This document shows, piece by piece, positions 53,726 to 62,865 of a stretch of DNA of 64,000 nt. Source of the stretch: Oerskovia flava. GTDB taxonomy: Bacteria; Actinomycetota; Actinomycetes; Actinomycetales; Cellulomonadaceae. A program made the position numbers and the translations under genes. Every line of letters starts with the position of its first letter. Position 1 is the stretch's first letter. The notes beneath the pieces are model-generated. The model was not told where the DNA came from, made no database searches, and saw only the letters and a list, made by a program, of their open reading frames with translations. The DNA is taken from positions 1 to 64,000 of the forward strand of contig NZ_JAOXSR010000005.1 of NCBI RefSeq assembly GCF_026163685.1. Direction: 5' to 3'.

Positions 53726-54666
53726 CCCTTGACGGACCCGGCCGTCAGGCCCGAGACGATGTACCGCTGCAGGAACAGGAACAGGAGGATGATCGGGATC
53801 GCGGCGAGCACGGCCCCGGCGGCGAACAGACCCCACGGTGCGTTGCGCTCGTCGGAGGCCCACTGGTAGAGCCCGACCGCGAGCGTGAACTTCTGCACGT
53901 CCTGGAGCACCACCTTCGCGATGATGAACTCACCGTAGGTCCCGACGAAGGACAGCAGTCCCACGACGGCGAGGATCGGTGCGACGAGCCGCAGGATGAT
54001 CGTCCAGAAGATCTGCCCGTGGCTCGCGCCGTCGATCTTCGCGGCCTCGTCGATCTCGCGCGGCACCGTGTTGAAGAACCCGTACATGAGGAACGTGTTC
54101 ACCCCGAGTGCGCCGCCGAGGTAGACCATGATCAGCGCGAGGTGGCTGTTGGTCCCCAGGACCGGGAAGACCTCCTTGAGGCTGAGCAGCAGCAGGAAGA
54201 TCGCCACGACGGCCAGCATCTGCGGGAACATCTGGATCAGCAACAGGGCCGTCAGGGAGGCCCGGCGGCCGGAGAACCGGAAGCGGGAGAAGGCGTAGGC
54301 CGCGGCCGATCCCATGAGCACCGTCCCGATCGCGGTGACGGTGCAGACCAGCAGCGAGTTCCCCAGCCAGTAGCCGAAGTTCGTCCCGAACAGCTCGGTG
54401 TAGTTCGCCGGGTCGAGGGTGCGGAAGAGGTTGTTCGACCCCGTGAGCGTCCCGCCCGGGTTGAGCGAGGCGGAGAGCACGTACAGCAGCGGCAGGACGC
54501 AGTAGGCGATGACGACGACGCCCACGACGTGCCGCCACCCGACCTCGCGCCACCAGCGCCGACCGCGCAGCGTGACGTCCCGCACGGGCGGTGCGTCGTC
54601 GCCGCGGCCGGACACACCGCGGGCGAGGTCGGGCGAGGCCGTCGCGGCAGGCAGGTTCGCGGACAT
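53722..54666 (-). CDS. malG: Maltodextrin ABC transporter permease MalG
   Basis: Inner-membrane permease of the carbohydrate uptake CUT1 family, 314 residues, six helices after a 40-residue cytosolic N-terminus. The EAA loop that contacts the ATPase reads EIDEAAKIDGASHGQIFWTIILRLVAPI. ATG at 54666, 2 nt after the malF stop. No ATPase gene is in the operon; as in other actinobacteria a shared MsiK-type ATPase is expected from elsewhere. Confidence 0.94.
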   Translation of the reverse strand: MSANLPAATASPDLARGVSGRGDDAPPVRDVTLRGRRWWREVGWRHVVGVVVIAYCVLPLLYVLSASLNPGGTLTGSNNLFRTLDPANYTELFGTNFGYWLGNSLLVCTVTAIGTVLMGSAAAYAFSRFRFSGRRASLTALLLIQMFPQMLAVVAIFLLLLSLKEVFPVLGTNSHLALIMVYLGGALGVNTFLMYGFFNTVPREIDEAAKIDGASHGQIFWTIILRLVAPILAVVGLLSFVGTYGEFIIAKVVLQDVQKFTLAVGLYQWASDERNAPWGLFAAGAVLAAIPIILLFLFLQRYIVSGLTAGSVKG

Positions 54667-54668
54667 GG

Positions 54669-56357
54669 TCACAGCTCCTCGAGGGTGCGGGTCCGGCGGA
54701 AGCCGAGCCACGAGATGAGTCCGACGACGATGAAGATGAGGATCGACACCGCGCTCGCGAGACCGTACTGCTTCACGCCGCTCTCGAAGGCGACGGCGTA
54801 GACCATCGAGATGAGGATGTCCGTCGACCCGACGAGCAGCGGCGACCCGGTGAAGTTGGGACCACCCCCGGTGAGCATGTAGATCAGCGTGAAGTTGTTG
54901 AAGTTGAAGGCGAACGACGCGATGAGCAGCGGCGCCACCGAGATCATCAGCAGCGGCAGCGTCATCGACCGGAAGATCCGCAGCGGTCCGGCACCGTCGA
55001 TGCGCGCCGACTCCACGACACTCGAGGGGATCGCCTGCAGCGCACCGGTCGCGATGAGGAACATGTACGGGAAGCCCAGCCAGAGGTTCACGCCGAGCAC
55101 CGAGAGCTTCGCGAGCCAGGGGTCGGTGAGCCAGCCGATGTCGGCACCTCCGAGAAGCACCTCGTTGATGAAGCCGAAGCGCTCGTTGAGCATGCCCCGC
55201 CACACCAGCGCGGCGAGGAAACCCGGGAACGCGTACGGCAGGATCATCAGCGCGCGGTACAGCTTGAGCCCTCGCACCCGCGGATCGTTGAAGACGATCG
55301 CGAGGAACAGGCCGAGGAAGAAGGTCGTCGCCACCGACAAGAAGGCGAAAGCAAACGTCCAGGCGGTGATCTGCAGGAACGGCCCCGCGACGCGCGAGTC
55401 GGTGAACATCGCCGTGAAGTTCTCCATGCCGACCACGACGCGCCAGCCCGGCGTGAGGCGTTCACCGGTCGAGGAGACGAAGTTGCCCCGCTCGTCCGGC
55501 GCGTAGACCATCCCCGTCTCGGCGTGGGTGAAGGTGTCGCTCGCCTCGTCGTACTGCAGCACCGGGGAGTACACGTAGGCCACCGAGCCGTCCTGCGTGC
55601 GCAGACTGCCCTCGGCAGGGTCGTCGGAGATCGGCACCCGCATCGAGGTGATCTGGGAGGACTGGGCGGCGATCTCTGCGAACGACAGGACGTCGTAGCC
55701 CGGGAGGTCGGTCACGCGCCCGCCGTCGGCCGCGGCGCCGTCGACGGCGGACAGCGGCTCCTCGGGCGTCCCCACCTGGACGACACCGTCGCGCTCGACG
55801 GCGAAGGCCAGCTCGTCGTCGCGCTCCACGACGGTCACCGGAAAGCTCGGCGACCCGTCCAGGCGGCGCTCGTTCTGCGCGGAGATCGCGGAGATCGCGT
55901 CGGGCTTGGTCGAGTTGTGGCCGTCGCCGTAGTTCGTGAAGGCGACGTACCCCGTGTAGACCATGACGAAGATCTGGTAGACGAACAGCAGCAGCAGGCC
56001 CGGCACCAGATACTTGGCGGGCACCGCGCGGCGCGAGAAGTACACCCAGTTGACGACCACGAGGGCGACGACGAGGAAGGCGACGATCCCCCAGGAGCCG
56101 ACCGCGCCGGCGGCGAGGATGCCGTAGAGGCCGAGCGCGTCCACCAGCATGACCAGCAGCAGCTTGGCGAGGAAGCCTGGCGAGACGTTGCGCGCGTGGG
56201 AGTCGCCGCGCCGGGCGATCAGGCCGCCACGGCCTCGTCCGCCGTCGCCGCCGGAGCGACGGGTCATCTCACCGGATCCCCGGCCAGGCGCGCTTCCGGG
56301 CGAGGTGCCGGTCGACGTGCCGGTCGACGTGGAGCCGGCCGTTCGTTGGTCACTCAT
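54669..56357 (-). CDS. malF: Maltodextrin ABC transporter permease MalF
   Basis: 562-residue CUT1 permease. After a low-complexity Ser/Thr/Gly N-terminus, three helices (residues about 63-140) lead to a large extracytoplasmic insert (about residues 145-300, NYGDGHNSTKPDAIS...ERLTPGWRVV), comparable in position to the P2 loop of E. coli MalF. The permease core follows, with the EAA loop VESARIDGAGPLRIFRSMTLPLL. ATG at 56357 follows CGGAGGCAAGAC. Confidence 0.93.
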   Translation of the reverse strand: MSDQRTAGSTSTGTSTGTSPGSAPGRGSGEMTRRSGGDGGRGRGGLIARRGDSHARNVSPGFLAKLLLVMLVDALGLYGILAAGAVGSWGIVAFLVVALVVVNWVYFSRRAVPAKYLVPGLLLLFVYQIFVMVYTGYVAFTNYGDGHNSTKPDAISAISAQNERRLDGSPSFPVTVVERDDELAFAVERDGVVQVGTPEEPLSAVDGAAADGGRVTDLPGYDVLSFAEIAAQSSQITSMRVPISDDPAEGSLRTQDGSVAYVYSPVLQYDEASDTFTHAETGMVYAPDERGNFVSSTGERLTPGWRVVVGMENFTAMFTDSRVAGPFLQITAWTFAFAFLSVATTFFLGLFLAIVFNDPRVRGLKLYRALMILPYAFPGFLAALVWRGMLNERFGFINEVLLGGADIGWLTDPWLAKLSVLGVNLWLGFPYMFLIATGALQAIPSSVVESARIDGAGPLRIFRSMTLPLLMISVAPLLIASFAFNFNNFTLIYMLTGGGPNFTGSPLLVGSTDILISMVYAVAFESGVKQYGLASAVSILIFIVVGLISWLGFRRTRTLEEL

Positions 56358-56430
56358 GTCTTGCCTCCGACGGGCGCACCGGGCGCACGGATGGTTCACA
56401 CGCACTGGGTCGTGCAGGGACAGGTCGTGC

Positions 56431-56465
56431 ACGGCCCGACCTCGGTCCTTCCGAGGCCGGCCCGT
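56431..56465 (-). terminator. Intercistronic hairpin between malE and malF
   Basis: 15-nt arms (13 pairs) around a 5-nt loop in the 131-nt gap between the binding-protein and permease genes. Such hairpins often protect the upstream mRNA, raising binding-protein levels; here that is inference. Confidence 0.5.
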
Positions 56466-56488
56466 GGGGGCGAAGGTCCGCCCGAGGG

Positions 56489-57724
56489 TCAGCCGTCGAT
56501 GGCCGACTGGATGTTGTCGACCATCGTGGTCCATGCGGCAGCCGGGTCACTGGCCTGTCCGGAGATGATCTGGACCTCGGTCGTGCCCCAGAACTGCCAC
56601 ACCGAACCCATCTCGGGGATGGACGGCATGGGCGAGTCACCGGCGGCCTCGTTGAAGCCGGCGATGATCGGGTCGTCGATCGCGTCGGCGGACGCCGTGA
56701 GGGCCGGCACACGCCCACCGCTCTCGAACAGCGTGGTCTGCACCGCCTCGGTCCCGAGGAAGTTCACGACGAACTCGTTGGCGAGCACGGCGTTCTCGGT
56801 CTTCGCGCTGATGAACGCACCCTGGACACCCACGAACGGCTCGGCGGGCTCGCCACCGGCGCTCGGGACGGGCAGCACGGTGACGTCCATGTCCGCGGCG
56901 AGGAAGTCGGCGACGTACCAGGGGCCGGTCACGATGTACGGGGACTGACCGTCCAGGAAGGCCTGCTTGGCCTTGTCGCCGTCGATGGCGGTGTCGATGA
57001 CCTTGTCCTCGCCGAGCTGGCCGAGGTATGCGGCGAACGCCTCGCCGTTCTCGCCGCCGAGACCCAGCTCGCTGGAGTACGAGCCGTCCGCGTTCTGCTC
57101 GAAGACCGGCGCACCGAACGAGGTCTGCAGCGGGTACATGTGGTACGCGTCGCCTTCGTCACCCTGCTGGATGAGGATCGGGTAGTCGGCGTCGATCTCG
57201 TCGTTCTGCGCCACGAGACCGTCGAACGTGTCGGGGGTCTCGGAGACGAGCTCGTTGTTGCGCACCAGGGCGATGTTCTCGATGGCGTACGGCGTGCCGT
57301 AGACCTGGCCGTCGTACGCGAACGCCGCGACCGACACGGGCGAGAACTCTCCCGCCTTGTCGCCGAGCTCGACCGGCTGGACGACGCCGTTGTTGACGAA
57401 CTCACCGGTCCAGTCGTGCGCACCGATGACGACGTCGGGGCCCTCCCCGGTCGGCACCTGCTGGACGAACTCCGTGCGGATGTCGCCCGAGGCCTTCTGG
57501 ACGAGCTCGACGTCGACGCCCTTCTCGTCCTTGAACTGGTCGACGAGCGGTGCGAACGAGTCGATACGAGTCTCGTCGACCCACACGACGAGCGACCCGG
57601 TCACCTCGGGCGCGGTCGTCTCGTCGTCGGTGGTGGTGGCGTCGCCCGCGGGCTCGGCGGACGCGCAGGCGGTCAGCGCGAGCGTCGTCCCGAGCGCCGC
57701 GGCAAGAAGGATGCTCCGTCGCAT
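56489..57724 (-). CDS. malE: Maltodextrin-binding lipoprotein MalE
   Basis: 411-residue solute-binding protein of the SBP_bac_1 family. A lipoprotein signal peptide ends in the lipobox LTAC (C20), followed by a Thr/Asp/Glu linker and the binding domain from about residue 42: VWVDETRIDSFAPLVDQFKDEKGVDVELV and FVGVQGAFISAKTENAVLANEFV, typical of maltose/maltodextrin binders. I chose the ATG at 57724 because GGAG lies 8 nt before it; the GTG at 57733 would overlap that site. First gene of the operon, divergent from lacI across a region with a CTTGCAAG palindrome. Confidence 0.93.
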   Translation of the reverse strand: MRRSILLAAALGTTLALTACASAEPAGDATTTDDETTAPEVTGSLVVWVDETRIDSFAPLVDQFKDEKGVDVELVQKASGDIRTEFVQQVPTGEGPDVVIGAHDWTGEFVNNGVVQPVELGDKAGEFSPVSVAAFAYDGQVYGTPYAIENIALVRNNELVSETPDTFDGLVAQNDEIDADYPILIQQGDEGDAYHMYPLQTSFGAPVFEQNADGSYSSELGLGGENGEAFAAYLGQLGEDKVIDTAIDGDKAKQAFLDGQSPYIVTGPWYVADFLAADMDVTVLPVPSAGGEPAEPFVGVQGAFISAKTENAVLANEFVVNFLGTEAVQTTLFESGGRVPALTASADAIDDPIIAGFNEAAGDSPMPSIPEMGSVWQFWGTTEVQIISGQASDPAAAWTTMVDNIQSAIDG

Positions 57725-57819
57725 CTGAGTCACTCCAAGTAATCCGGTGCTGTAGCCGCGACCGGTTCACCACCGACCTTGGCCCTGATGGGACCGACCG
57801 TAGAGCGCCGACTGGCATT

Positions 57820-57827
57820 CTTGCAAG
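57820..57827. promoter_or_regulatory. CTTGCAAG palindrome, candidate MalR operator
   Basis: Perfect 8-bp palindrome of the LacI-family type (central CG-free core as in Streptomyces MalR sites) between malE and the divergent lacI-type gene. An identical octamer occurs at 59288-59295. Confidence 0.6.
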
Positions 57828-57829
57828 TC

Positions 57830-57851
57830 GTTGCGGTAACTTTCACGCAAC
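57830..57851. promoter_or_regulatory. Inverted repeat GTTGCG-N10-CGCAAC
   Basis: Six-base arms around GTAACTTTCA, directly beside the CTTGCAAG site; a second candidate operator or activator site in the divergent region. Confidence 0.45.
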
Positions 57852-57930
57852 GGTTTCAGGTAGTCGGAGAACGGCGCCGGATCACCGCAGTTCACGACTC
57901 ACCCGCACCAAACCAGGACGAGGAGGTCCG

Positions 57931-58980
57931 GTGTCCCCTACGCTTCCCCACGTGCGCACCCGTCTCACTGATCTCGCCGAACAAGCCGGCGTCAGCACCG
58001 CGACGGTCTCGCGCGTCCTCAACGGGAAGGCCGGCGTCTCGAGCGAGACCCGGCAGGCGGTCCTCGCAGCGCTCGACCTGCTCGGGTACGAACGACCGGA
58101 AAAGCTCCGGAACCGCTCGGCCGGACTCGTGGGCCTCGTCGTCCCCGAGCTCACCAACCCCGTCTTCCCTGCCTTCGCCCAGACCATCGAGTCCCTGCTG
58201 TCGGAGCACGGCTACACGCCGCTGCTGTGCACGCAGTCGCCCGGCGGGACGACCGAGGACGAGTACGTCGAGATGCTGCTCGACCACGAGGTGGACGGCA
58301 TCGTCTTCGTCTCCGGACTGCACGCCGACTCGCTCGCCGGTCGCGAGCGCTACGAGCGCCTGCGCAGCCGCGGGATGCCGATCGTTCTCGTGAACGGCTT
58401 CGCCGAGGGCATCGACGCGCCGTTCGTCTCGACCGACGACGTCGCCGCGATCGAGCTGTCGGTGCGCCACCTGGAGTCCCTGGGGCACCGCCGCATCGGC
58501 CTCGCGATCGGGCCGGACCGCTTCGTGCCCGCCCAGCGCAAGCAGGGCGCGTTCGCCGACGCCCTGCTGCGGCACGGGCTCGTCGAGGACCCGGCGTCCG
58601 CCGCGGACGAGCACACCGTCGTGACGCTGTTCTCCGTGGAGGGCGGCCAGGCGGCCGCGGTCGAGCTCCTCGACTCCGGTCACACCGCGATCATCTGCGG
58701 CTCGGACCTCATGGCGCTCGGGGCCATCCGGGCGGCGCGCTCGCGTGGCCTGGACGTCCCCGCCGACGTCTCGGTGCTGGGCTACGACGACTCCCCGCTC
58801 ATCGCCTTCACCGACCCGCCCCTGACGACCGTCCGCCAGCCGGTGGCCGCCATGGCGCAGGCGGCGATCAGCGCACTGCTGACCGAGATCGGCGGCGCCC
58901 GCGCGCCGCGCACCGAGCTCCTGTTCCAGCCGGAGCTCATCGTCCGCGGGTCGACGGGTGCTGTCCCGCCGGCACGTTAG
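57931..58980 (+). CDS. LacI-family regulator (MalR-like)
   Basis: 349-residue repressor-type protein: N-terminal helix-turn-helix RLTDLAEQAGVSTATVSRVLNGKAGVS (residues 11-37), hinge-region sequence LGYERPEKLRNRSAGLVGLVVPEL, then a periplasmic-binding-protein-like ligand domain with GYDDSPLIAFTDPPLTTVRQP. GTG at 57931 follows GACGAGGAGGTCC, one of the strongest ribosome-binding sites in the window. Divergent from malE and upstream of the alpha-glucosidase, so it probably represses the locus until maltodextrin is present. Named MalR by context only. Confidence 0.9.
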   Translation: MSPTLPHVRTRLTDLAEQAGVSTATVSRVLNGKAGVSSETRQAVLAALDLLGYERPEKLRNRSAGLVGLVVPELTNPVFPAFAQTIESLLSEHGYTPLLCTQSPGGTTEDEYVEMLLDHEVDGIVFVSGLHADSLAGRERYERLRSRGMPIVLVNGFAEGIDAPFVSTDDVAAIELSVRHLESLGHRRIGLAIGPDRFVPAQRKQGAFADALLRHGLVEDPASAADEHTVVTLFSVEGGQAAAVELLDSGHTAIICGSDLMALGAIRAARSRGLDVPADVSVLGYDDSPLIAFTDPPLTTVRQPVAAMAQAAISALLTEIGGARAPRTELLFQPELIVRGSTGAVPPAR

Positions 58981-59105
58981 GCGCTTACACTCGAGAACGA
59001 CGGGCTGAGCGACCCGAGGCGACCGTCGTGCCTCGAACAGTCGCGACCGGCGCTGCACACCGGCACGGCCCCCACCCGCACACCACACACCGAGGACCGA
59101 CGTTC

Positions 59106-60881
59106 ATGACTCGTATCGATTCGACACCGACCTCCGCGATGCTCGCGCCCACCCTCCTCCACGCCGGCCAGGCCGGCTCCGAGTGGTGGCGGGACGCCGT
59201 CATCTACCAGGTCTACCCGCGCTCGTTCGCGGACGGCGACGGCGACGGGATCGGCGACCTGGTCGGGATCACGAACCGCCTCCCCCACTTGCAAGCGCTC
59301 GGGGTCGATGCGGTGTGGCTCTCCCCCTTCTACCGCTCGCCGCAGAAGGACGCCGGCTACGACGTCGCCGACTACCGGGACGTCGACCCGCTGTTCGGCA
59401 CGCTCGCCGACTTCGACGCCCTGCTCGCGGAGGCGCACGGCCGCGGCATCCGCGTGATCGTCGACCTCGTGCCCAACCACACGTCCGACCAGCACGTGTG
59501 GTTCCAGGCGGCGCTGCCCGCCGCGCCGGGGTCGCCCGAGCGCGGCCGCTACATCTTCCGGGACGGCCAGGGTTCCGACGGCGAGCTGCCGCCGAACAAC
59601 TGGCAGTCGATCTTCGGCGGACCGGCCTGGACCCGCACGACGAACGACGACGGCACCCCCGGACAGTGGTACCTGCACCTGTTCGACTCCTCCCAGCCGG
59701 ACCTCGACTGGGAGAACCCCGAGGTGCGCTCCGAGTTCGAGGACGTGCTGCGGTTCTGGCTCGACAAGGGCGTCGACGGCTTCCGGATCGACGTCGCGCA
59801 CGGCATGATCAAGGCCCCCGGGTTGCCGGACTGGGACGGCACCGTCTCGATGGTCGAGGGCACCGAGGGTGGTGAGGTCGTCGACCTCGGCGCGCCCGAG
59901 GACGGCTCGACCGGCGCCGGCAACTCCGGCCCCATGTTCGACCAGGATGGCGTGCACGAGATCTACCGCGCCTGGCACCGCGTCCTCGCCGAGTACGACG
60001 GCGACCGCGCACTCGTCGCCGAGGCGTGGGTCGAGCCCCTGTCGCGTCTCGCTCGCTACGTGCGCCCCGACGAGATGCACCAGGCCTTCAACTTCTCGTT
60101 CCTCACCACGCCGTGGTCGGCCGCGCCGCTGCGCACCGTCATCGCCGCGTCGCTGCACGCCAACGACGAGGTCGGGGCGCCCACGACCTGGGTGCTGTCG
60201 AACCACGACGTCGTCCGCCACGCGTCCCGGCTCGGTCTGGCCGAGCCGGGCCTGCGGCCCAACGGGATCTTCGCCCACGAGGCGCAGCCGGACGAGGAGC
60301 TCGGCCTGCGCCGGGCCCGCGCCGCGAGCCTCCTGATGCTGGGCCTCCCGGGGAGCTCCTACCTGTACCAGGGCGAGGAGCTCGGGCTGCCTGAGCACAC
60401 GTCCCTGCCGAACGACGTCCGGGAGGACCCCGCGTTCTTCCGCACCGGAGGCACCGAGGCGGGCCGCGACGGCTGCCGCGTGCCGATTCCCTGGGAGGCC
60501 GACGCCCCGGGCCTCGGCTTCGGCCCGACCGGGAAGACCTGGCTCCCGCAGCCGGAGGCCTACGCCCGCTACGCAGCGGACACCCAGCGCGGTGTCGCCG
60601 GCTCCACCTACGAGGTGTATCGCACGGCGCTCGCGACGCGTCGTGCCGAGCAGCTCGGCTCGGGGACGCTCGCCTGGGTCGAGGAGTACGCCACCTCCGC
60701 GGACGTCGTCGCACTCCGCAACCGCGAGGTCGTCGTGCTCGCCAACCTCGGGGACGAGCCCGTCACCCTCCCGCGCGGCGCCGAGGTGCTCCTCGCGTCG
60801 GGGCCGGTCATGACCGACCGCTCGGGCGACCCGCAGGTGCGCGTGCCGTCCGACACGACGGTCTGGCTGCGCGCACTCTGA
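59106..60881 (+). CDS. GH13 alpha-glucosidase
   Basis: 591-residue cytosolic exo-acting GH13 enzyme (oligo-1,6/alpha-1,4-glucosidase type). N-terminal WWRDAVIYQVYPRSFADGDGDGIGDL is characteristic. Catalytic residues: nucleophile D229 in GFRIDVAHG, acid/base E306 in LVAEAWVEP and D368 in LSNHDVVR. It would release glucose from imported maltodextrins, feeding PpgK. ATG at 59106 follows GAGGACCGACGTT. Downstream of lacI (125-nt gap), ended by the perfect hairpin at 60902. Codons 62-63 are the rare TTG-CAA pair that creates a CTTGCAAG palindrome. Confidence 0.93.
   Translation: MTRIDSTPTSAMLAPTLLHAGQAGSEWWRDAVIYQVYPRSFADGDGDGIGDLVGITNRLPHLQALGVDAVWLSPFYRSPQKDAGYDVADYRDVDPLFGTLADFDALLAEAHGRGIRVIVDLVPNHTSDQHVWFQAALPAAPGSPERGRYIFRDGQGSDGELPPNNWQSIFGGPAWTRTTNDDGTPGQWYLHLFDSSQPDLDWENPEVRSEFEDVLRFWLDKGVDGFRIDVAHGMIKAPGLPDWDGTVSMVEGTEGGEVVDLGAPEDGSTGAGNSGPMFDQDGVHEIYRAWHRVLAEYDGDRALVAEAWVEPLSRLARYVRPDEMHQAFNFSFLTTPWSAAPLRTVIAASLHANDEVGAPTTWVLSNHDVVRHASRLGLAEPGLRPNGIFAHEAQPDEELGLRRARAASLLMLGLPGSSYLYQGEELGLPEHTSLPNDVREDPAFFRTGGTEAGRDGCRVPIPWEADAPGLGFGPTGKTWLPQPEAYARYAADTQRGVAGSTYEVYRTALATRRAEQLGSGTLAWVEEYATSADVVALRNREVVVLANLGDEPVTLPRGAEVLLASGPVMTDRSGDPQVRVPSDTTVWLRAL
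59288..59295. promoter_or_regulatory. CTTGCAAG palindrome inside the alpha-glucosidase gene
   Basis: Same octamer as at 57820, formed by codons 61-64 (CAC TTG CAA GCG). TTG and CAA are rare in this GC-rich coding sequence, where CTG and CAG dominate, so the palindrome may be kept by selection as an internal operator. Confidence 0.4.
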
Positions 60882-60901
60882 GCCGCCCGTCCTGACGCGC
60901 G

Positions 60902-60943
60902 GACGACGGCCGGCTCCCGCCACTGCGGGAGCCGGCCGTCGTC
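60902..60943 (+). terminator. Perfect 19-bp hairpin terminator of the alpha-glucosidase gene
   Basis: GACGACGGCCGGCTCCCGC pairs perfectly with its complement across CACT. It may also serve the convergent lipoprotein gene. Confidence 0.9.
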
Positions 60944-60979
60944 GTGCACCGGTGCCGGTCTCGGCCGTGCCGGAGGCGC

Positions 60980-61408
60980 CTACCCGGTGATGCCGTAGTG
61001 CTCGCGGACGTCACCGACGTCCGGGACACCGTTGAAGCCGAGGCCCTGTCGAGGGTCGGCCAGCTCGGACCCGTCCTCGAGGTAGTAGTGCTGGGGCGTC
61101 GCCCAGACGTCCTTGATGTCCGGCTCGGCCGCGACGGCCCGCAGCACCTGCTCGACGGCGGACCGGGCCTCCTGCTCGTCGAGCGTCTCGAGATGGACAC
61201 CGACGCGCTGCCAGCCGCCACCGAGCTGCTCGCTGCAGTCGACGTCGGTGGACGCCACGCCGTCGACCGCGAGGATCGCCCGCGAGTAGGGCTCGCCGCA
61301 GTCCCCCGAGGACGAGCACCCGCCCAGCGCGAGCGCCACGACGGGCGCGGCGAGCGCGAGCAGCGCCGCCGGCCACCGGCCCCGACGGGCCCGGTTCGAT
61401 CCGGTCAT
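60980..61408 (-). CDS. Small lipoprotein
   Basis: 142-residue exported lipoprotein: signal peptide with lipobox LGGC (C31) followed by SSSGDCGEPYSRAI. Cys residues at about 37 and 58 could form a disulphide. The rest (QRVGVHLETLDEQEARSAVEQVLRAVAAEPDIKDVWATPQHYYLEDG) has no family I recognise. ATG at 61408, 2 nt after the stop of the upstream hydrolase gene, so they form an operon. Confidence 0.75.
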   Translation of the reverse strand: MTGSNRARRGRWPAALLALAAPVVALALGGCSSSGDCGEPYSRAILAVDGVASTDVDCSEQLGGGWQRVGVHLETLDEQEARSAVEQVLRAVAAEPDIKDVWATPQHYYLEDGSELADPRQGLGFNGVPDVGDVREHYGITG

Positions 61409-61410
61409 GG

Positions 61411-62865
61411 TCAGTCCCTCCTGCCGACGGTGACGTCCACCGCGTTCGTGTTCTGCGCGGTCCCGCCGAGGAATCCCCGCTCGCGCAGCTGTTGTTCGTA
61501 CGCCGCGAGCGCGGGGTCGGAGCTGTTCGCGATCGAGCTGCTGTACTCCTGGTGGGAGTGGTTGGTCACCGCGTCGTACCACGGGCCCGGGTTCGGCAGG
61601 GTCACCGTGCTGTGCTGCGGGCCCGACTGGTCCGAGAGGCTCGGAAGGCCCGGGAGGATCGGGAGCGCGGGCTGGGCCGGGTTCGGGACGTACAGGGCGT
61701 CCTCCATGTCGAGGCGCGGCACGACGTCCGTCGAGTGCTGGAGCTCGAGGACCGAGACCCGGGGGTCGACGTGCGCGCTGTCGATCGGCGAGCCGAACGT
61801 CACGGCGTTCGTCACGTTGTACCGCGAGACGAAGTCGGGGTCCGCCGTGAGGTCGGCGACCGTCATCCCGCCCTGGGAGTGCCCGACGAGCAGCACCTCC
61901 GCGCCTGGCGGAATGTCCGCGTTGCGCATCGCGAGCTCGACCGCCTGCGTCATCGTGGAGGTCCCCCCACCTGCGGTGACGAGGTTACCCGTGAGGTCCA
62001 TAGGGTTCGCGCCCGCGGCCGGGGACCACGACTGTGTGCCAGGGACGCTCACGACCACCCGCGGCCCGCCCGGCCCGTCGACGGTCGTCACCCGCACGAC
62101 GCCGTCGCCCGCGTTGTAGGCGTCGGTCACGCTGCCCGTGAGGTCGTCGAGGCTGCCCGGCACGCGGACGTCACCGTCGGGTACGGGGGATGGTGTCCCG
62201 GCGTACGGTTCGCCGTCGTCGAAGATGTTCGCCTCGTCGCCGGTCACGGTCGTCCACAGCGCTCCGCCCGTCGAGCCGAGGAGGAGGATCTGGGACGCGA
62301 CGACCTCCGTGGTGCGCGGCCAGCGGCCGTCGAGGATCGAGCCGCCGGTCGCGTCCCAGAGCTGCCCGGCGGCGTCGCCCACGTTGAGCCAGTCGTCGGA
62401 CGTCGCGTCCCACCAGTCGCCGACGCCGTCGAGGACGTCCTCGCCGCGATCACTCAGCCAGTCGAGCGCGTCGGCGCCGGCGCCCCACAGGTCCTCGCCC
62501 CGGTCCTGCAGCCAGTCGAGGGGGCCGCCTCCACCGTCCGCGCTCCCGTTGCCGGAGCCCGACGCGCCCGCGAAGGCGGACCCACCGGATCCGGCGTCGG
62601 TCGAGGCGGCCACCTGCTCCTCGACGTTGCGGCGCACCGTGCCCGCGGTACCCCGCAGCGCCATGCCGACGCGCACGAGCGAGGGCGCGAGCTCACCGCT
62701 CCAGCGCGCGCGGAAGTCCTCCATGTCCGGGCCCAGGCCGAACGGCAGCCCCATCCGCGCGTCGATCCGGGCACGAGCCGACTCGAGGTCATCGGCGGCC
62801 TGGTCCAGCGCGTCACCGAGCCCGCGGACCGCCGTGACGTCCATCCCCCACATGCCGGCGCTCAC
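61411..62865 (-). CDS. WXG100-like / alpha-beta hydrolase fusion, candidate type VII secreted enzyme
   Basis: 484-residue protein with an N-terminal helical region (residues 1-90, W55 in ARWSGEL; WXG100/LXG-like, no signal peptide), a Gly/Asp/Trp-rich spacer with repeats of the form WLxDRGEDxxxG (about 115-180), and a C-terminal lipase-like alpha/beta-hydrolase domain. There the nucleophile elbow is GHSQGG (S330), with a late conserved His region QHSTVTL as the candidate catalytic His. GTG at 62865 overlaps the upstream gene's stop (GTGA). Substrate could be a lipid or a rival's envelope; unknown. Confidence 0.72.
   Translation of the reverse strand: MSAGMWGMDVTAVRGLGDALDQAADDLESARARIDARMGLPFGLGPDMEDFRARWSGELAPSLVRVGMALRGTAGTVRRNVEEQVAASTDAGSGGSAFAGASGSGNGSADGGGGPLDWLQDRGEDLWGAGADALDWLSDRGEDVLDGVGDWWDATSDDWLNVGDAAGQLWDATGGSILDGRWPRTTEVVASQILLLGSTGGALWTTVTGDEANIFDDGEPYAGTPSPVPDGDVRVPGSLDDLTGSVTDAYNAGDGVVRVTTVDGPGGPRVVVSVPGTQSWSPAAGANPMDLTGNLVTAGGGTSTMTQAVELAMRNADIPPGAEVLLVGHSQGGMTVADLTADPDFVSRYNVTNAVTFGSPIDSAHVDPRVSVLELQHSTDVVPRLDMEDALYVPNPAQPALPILPGLPSLSDQSGPQHSTVTLPNPGPWYDAVTNHSHQEYSSSIANSSDPALAAYEQQLRERGFLGGTAQNTNAVDVTVGRRD

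Noticed and set aside
51794-53869. 691-codon plus-strand frame over the GH13 gene
   Set aside because: Antisense shadow; the catalytic residues of GH13 are all on the minus strand.
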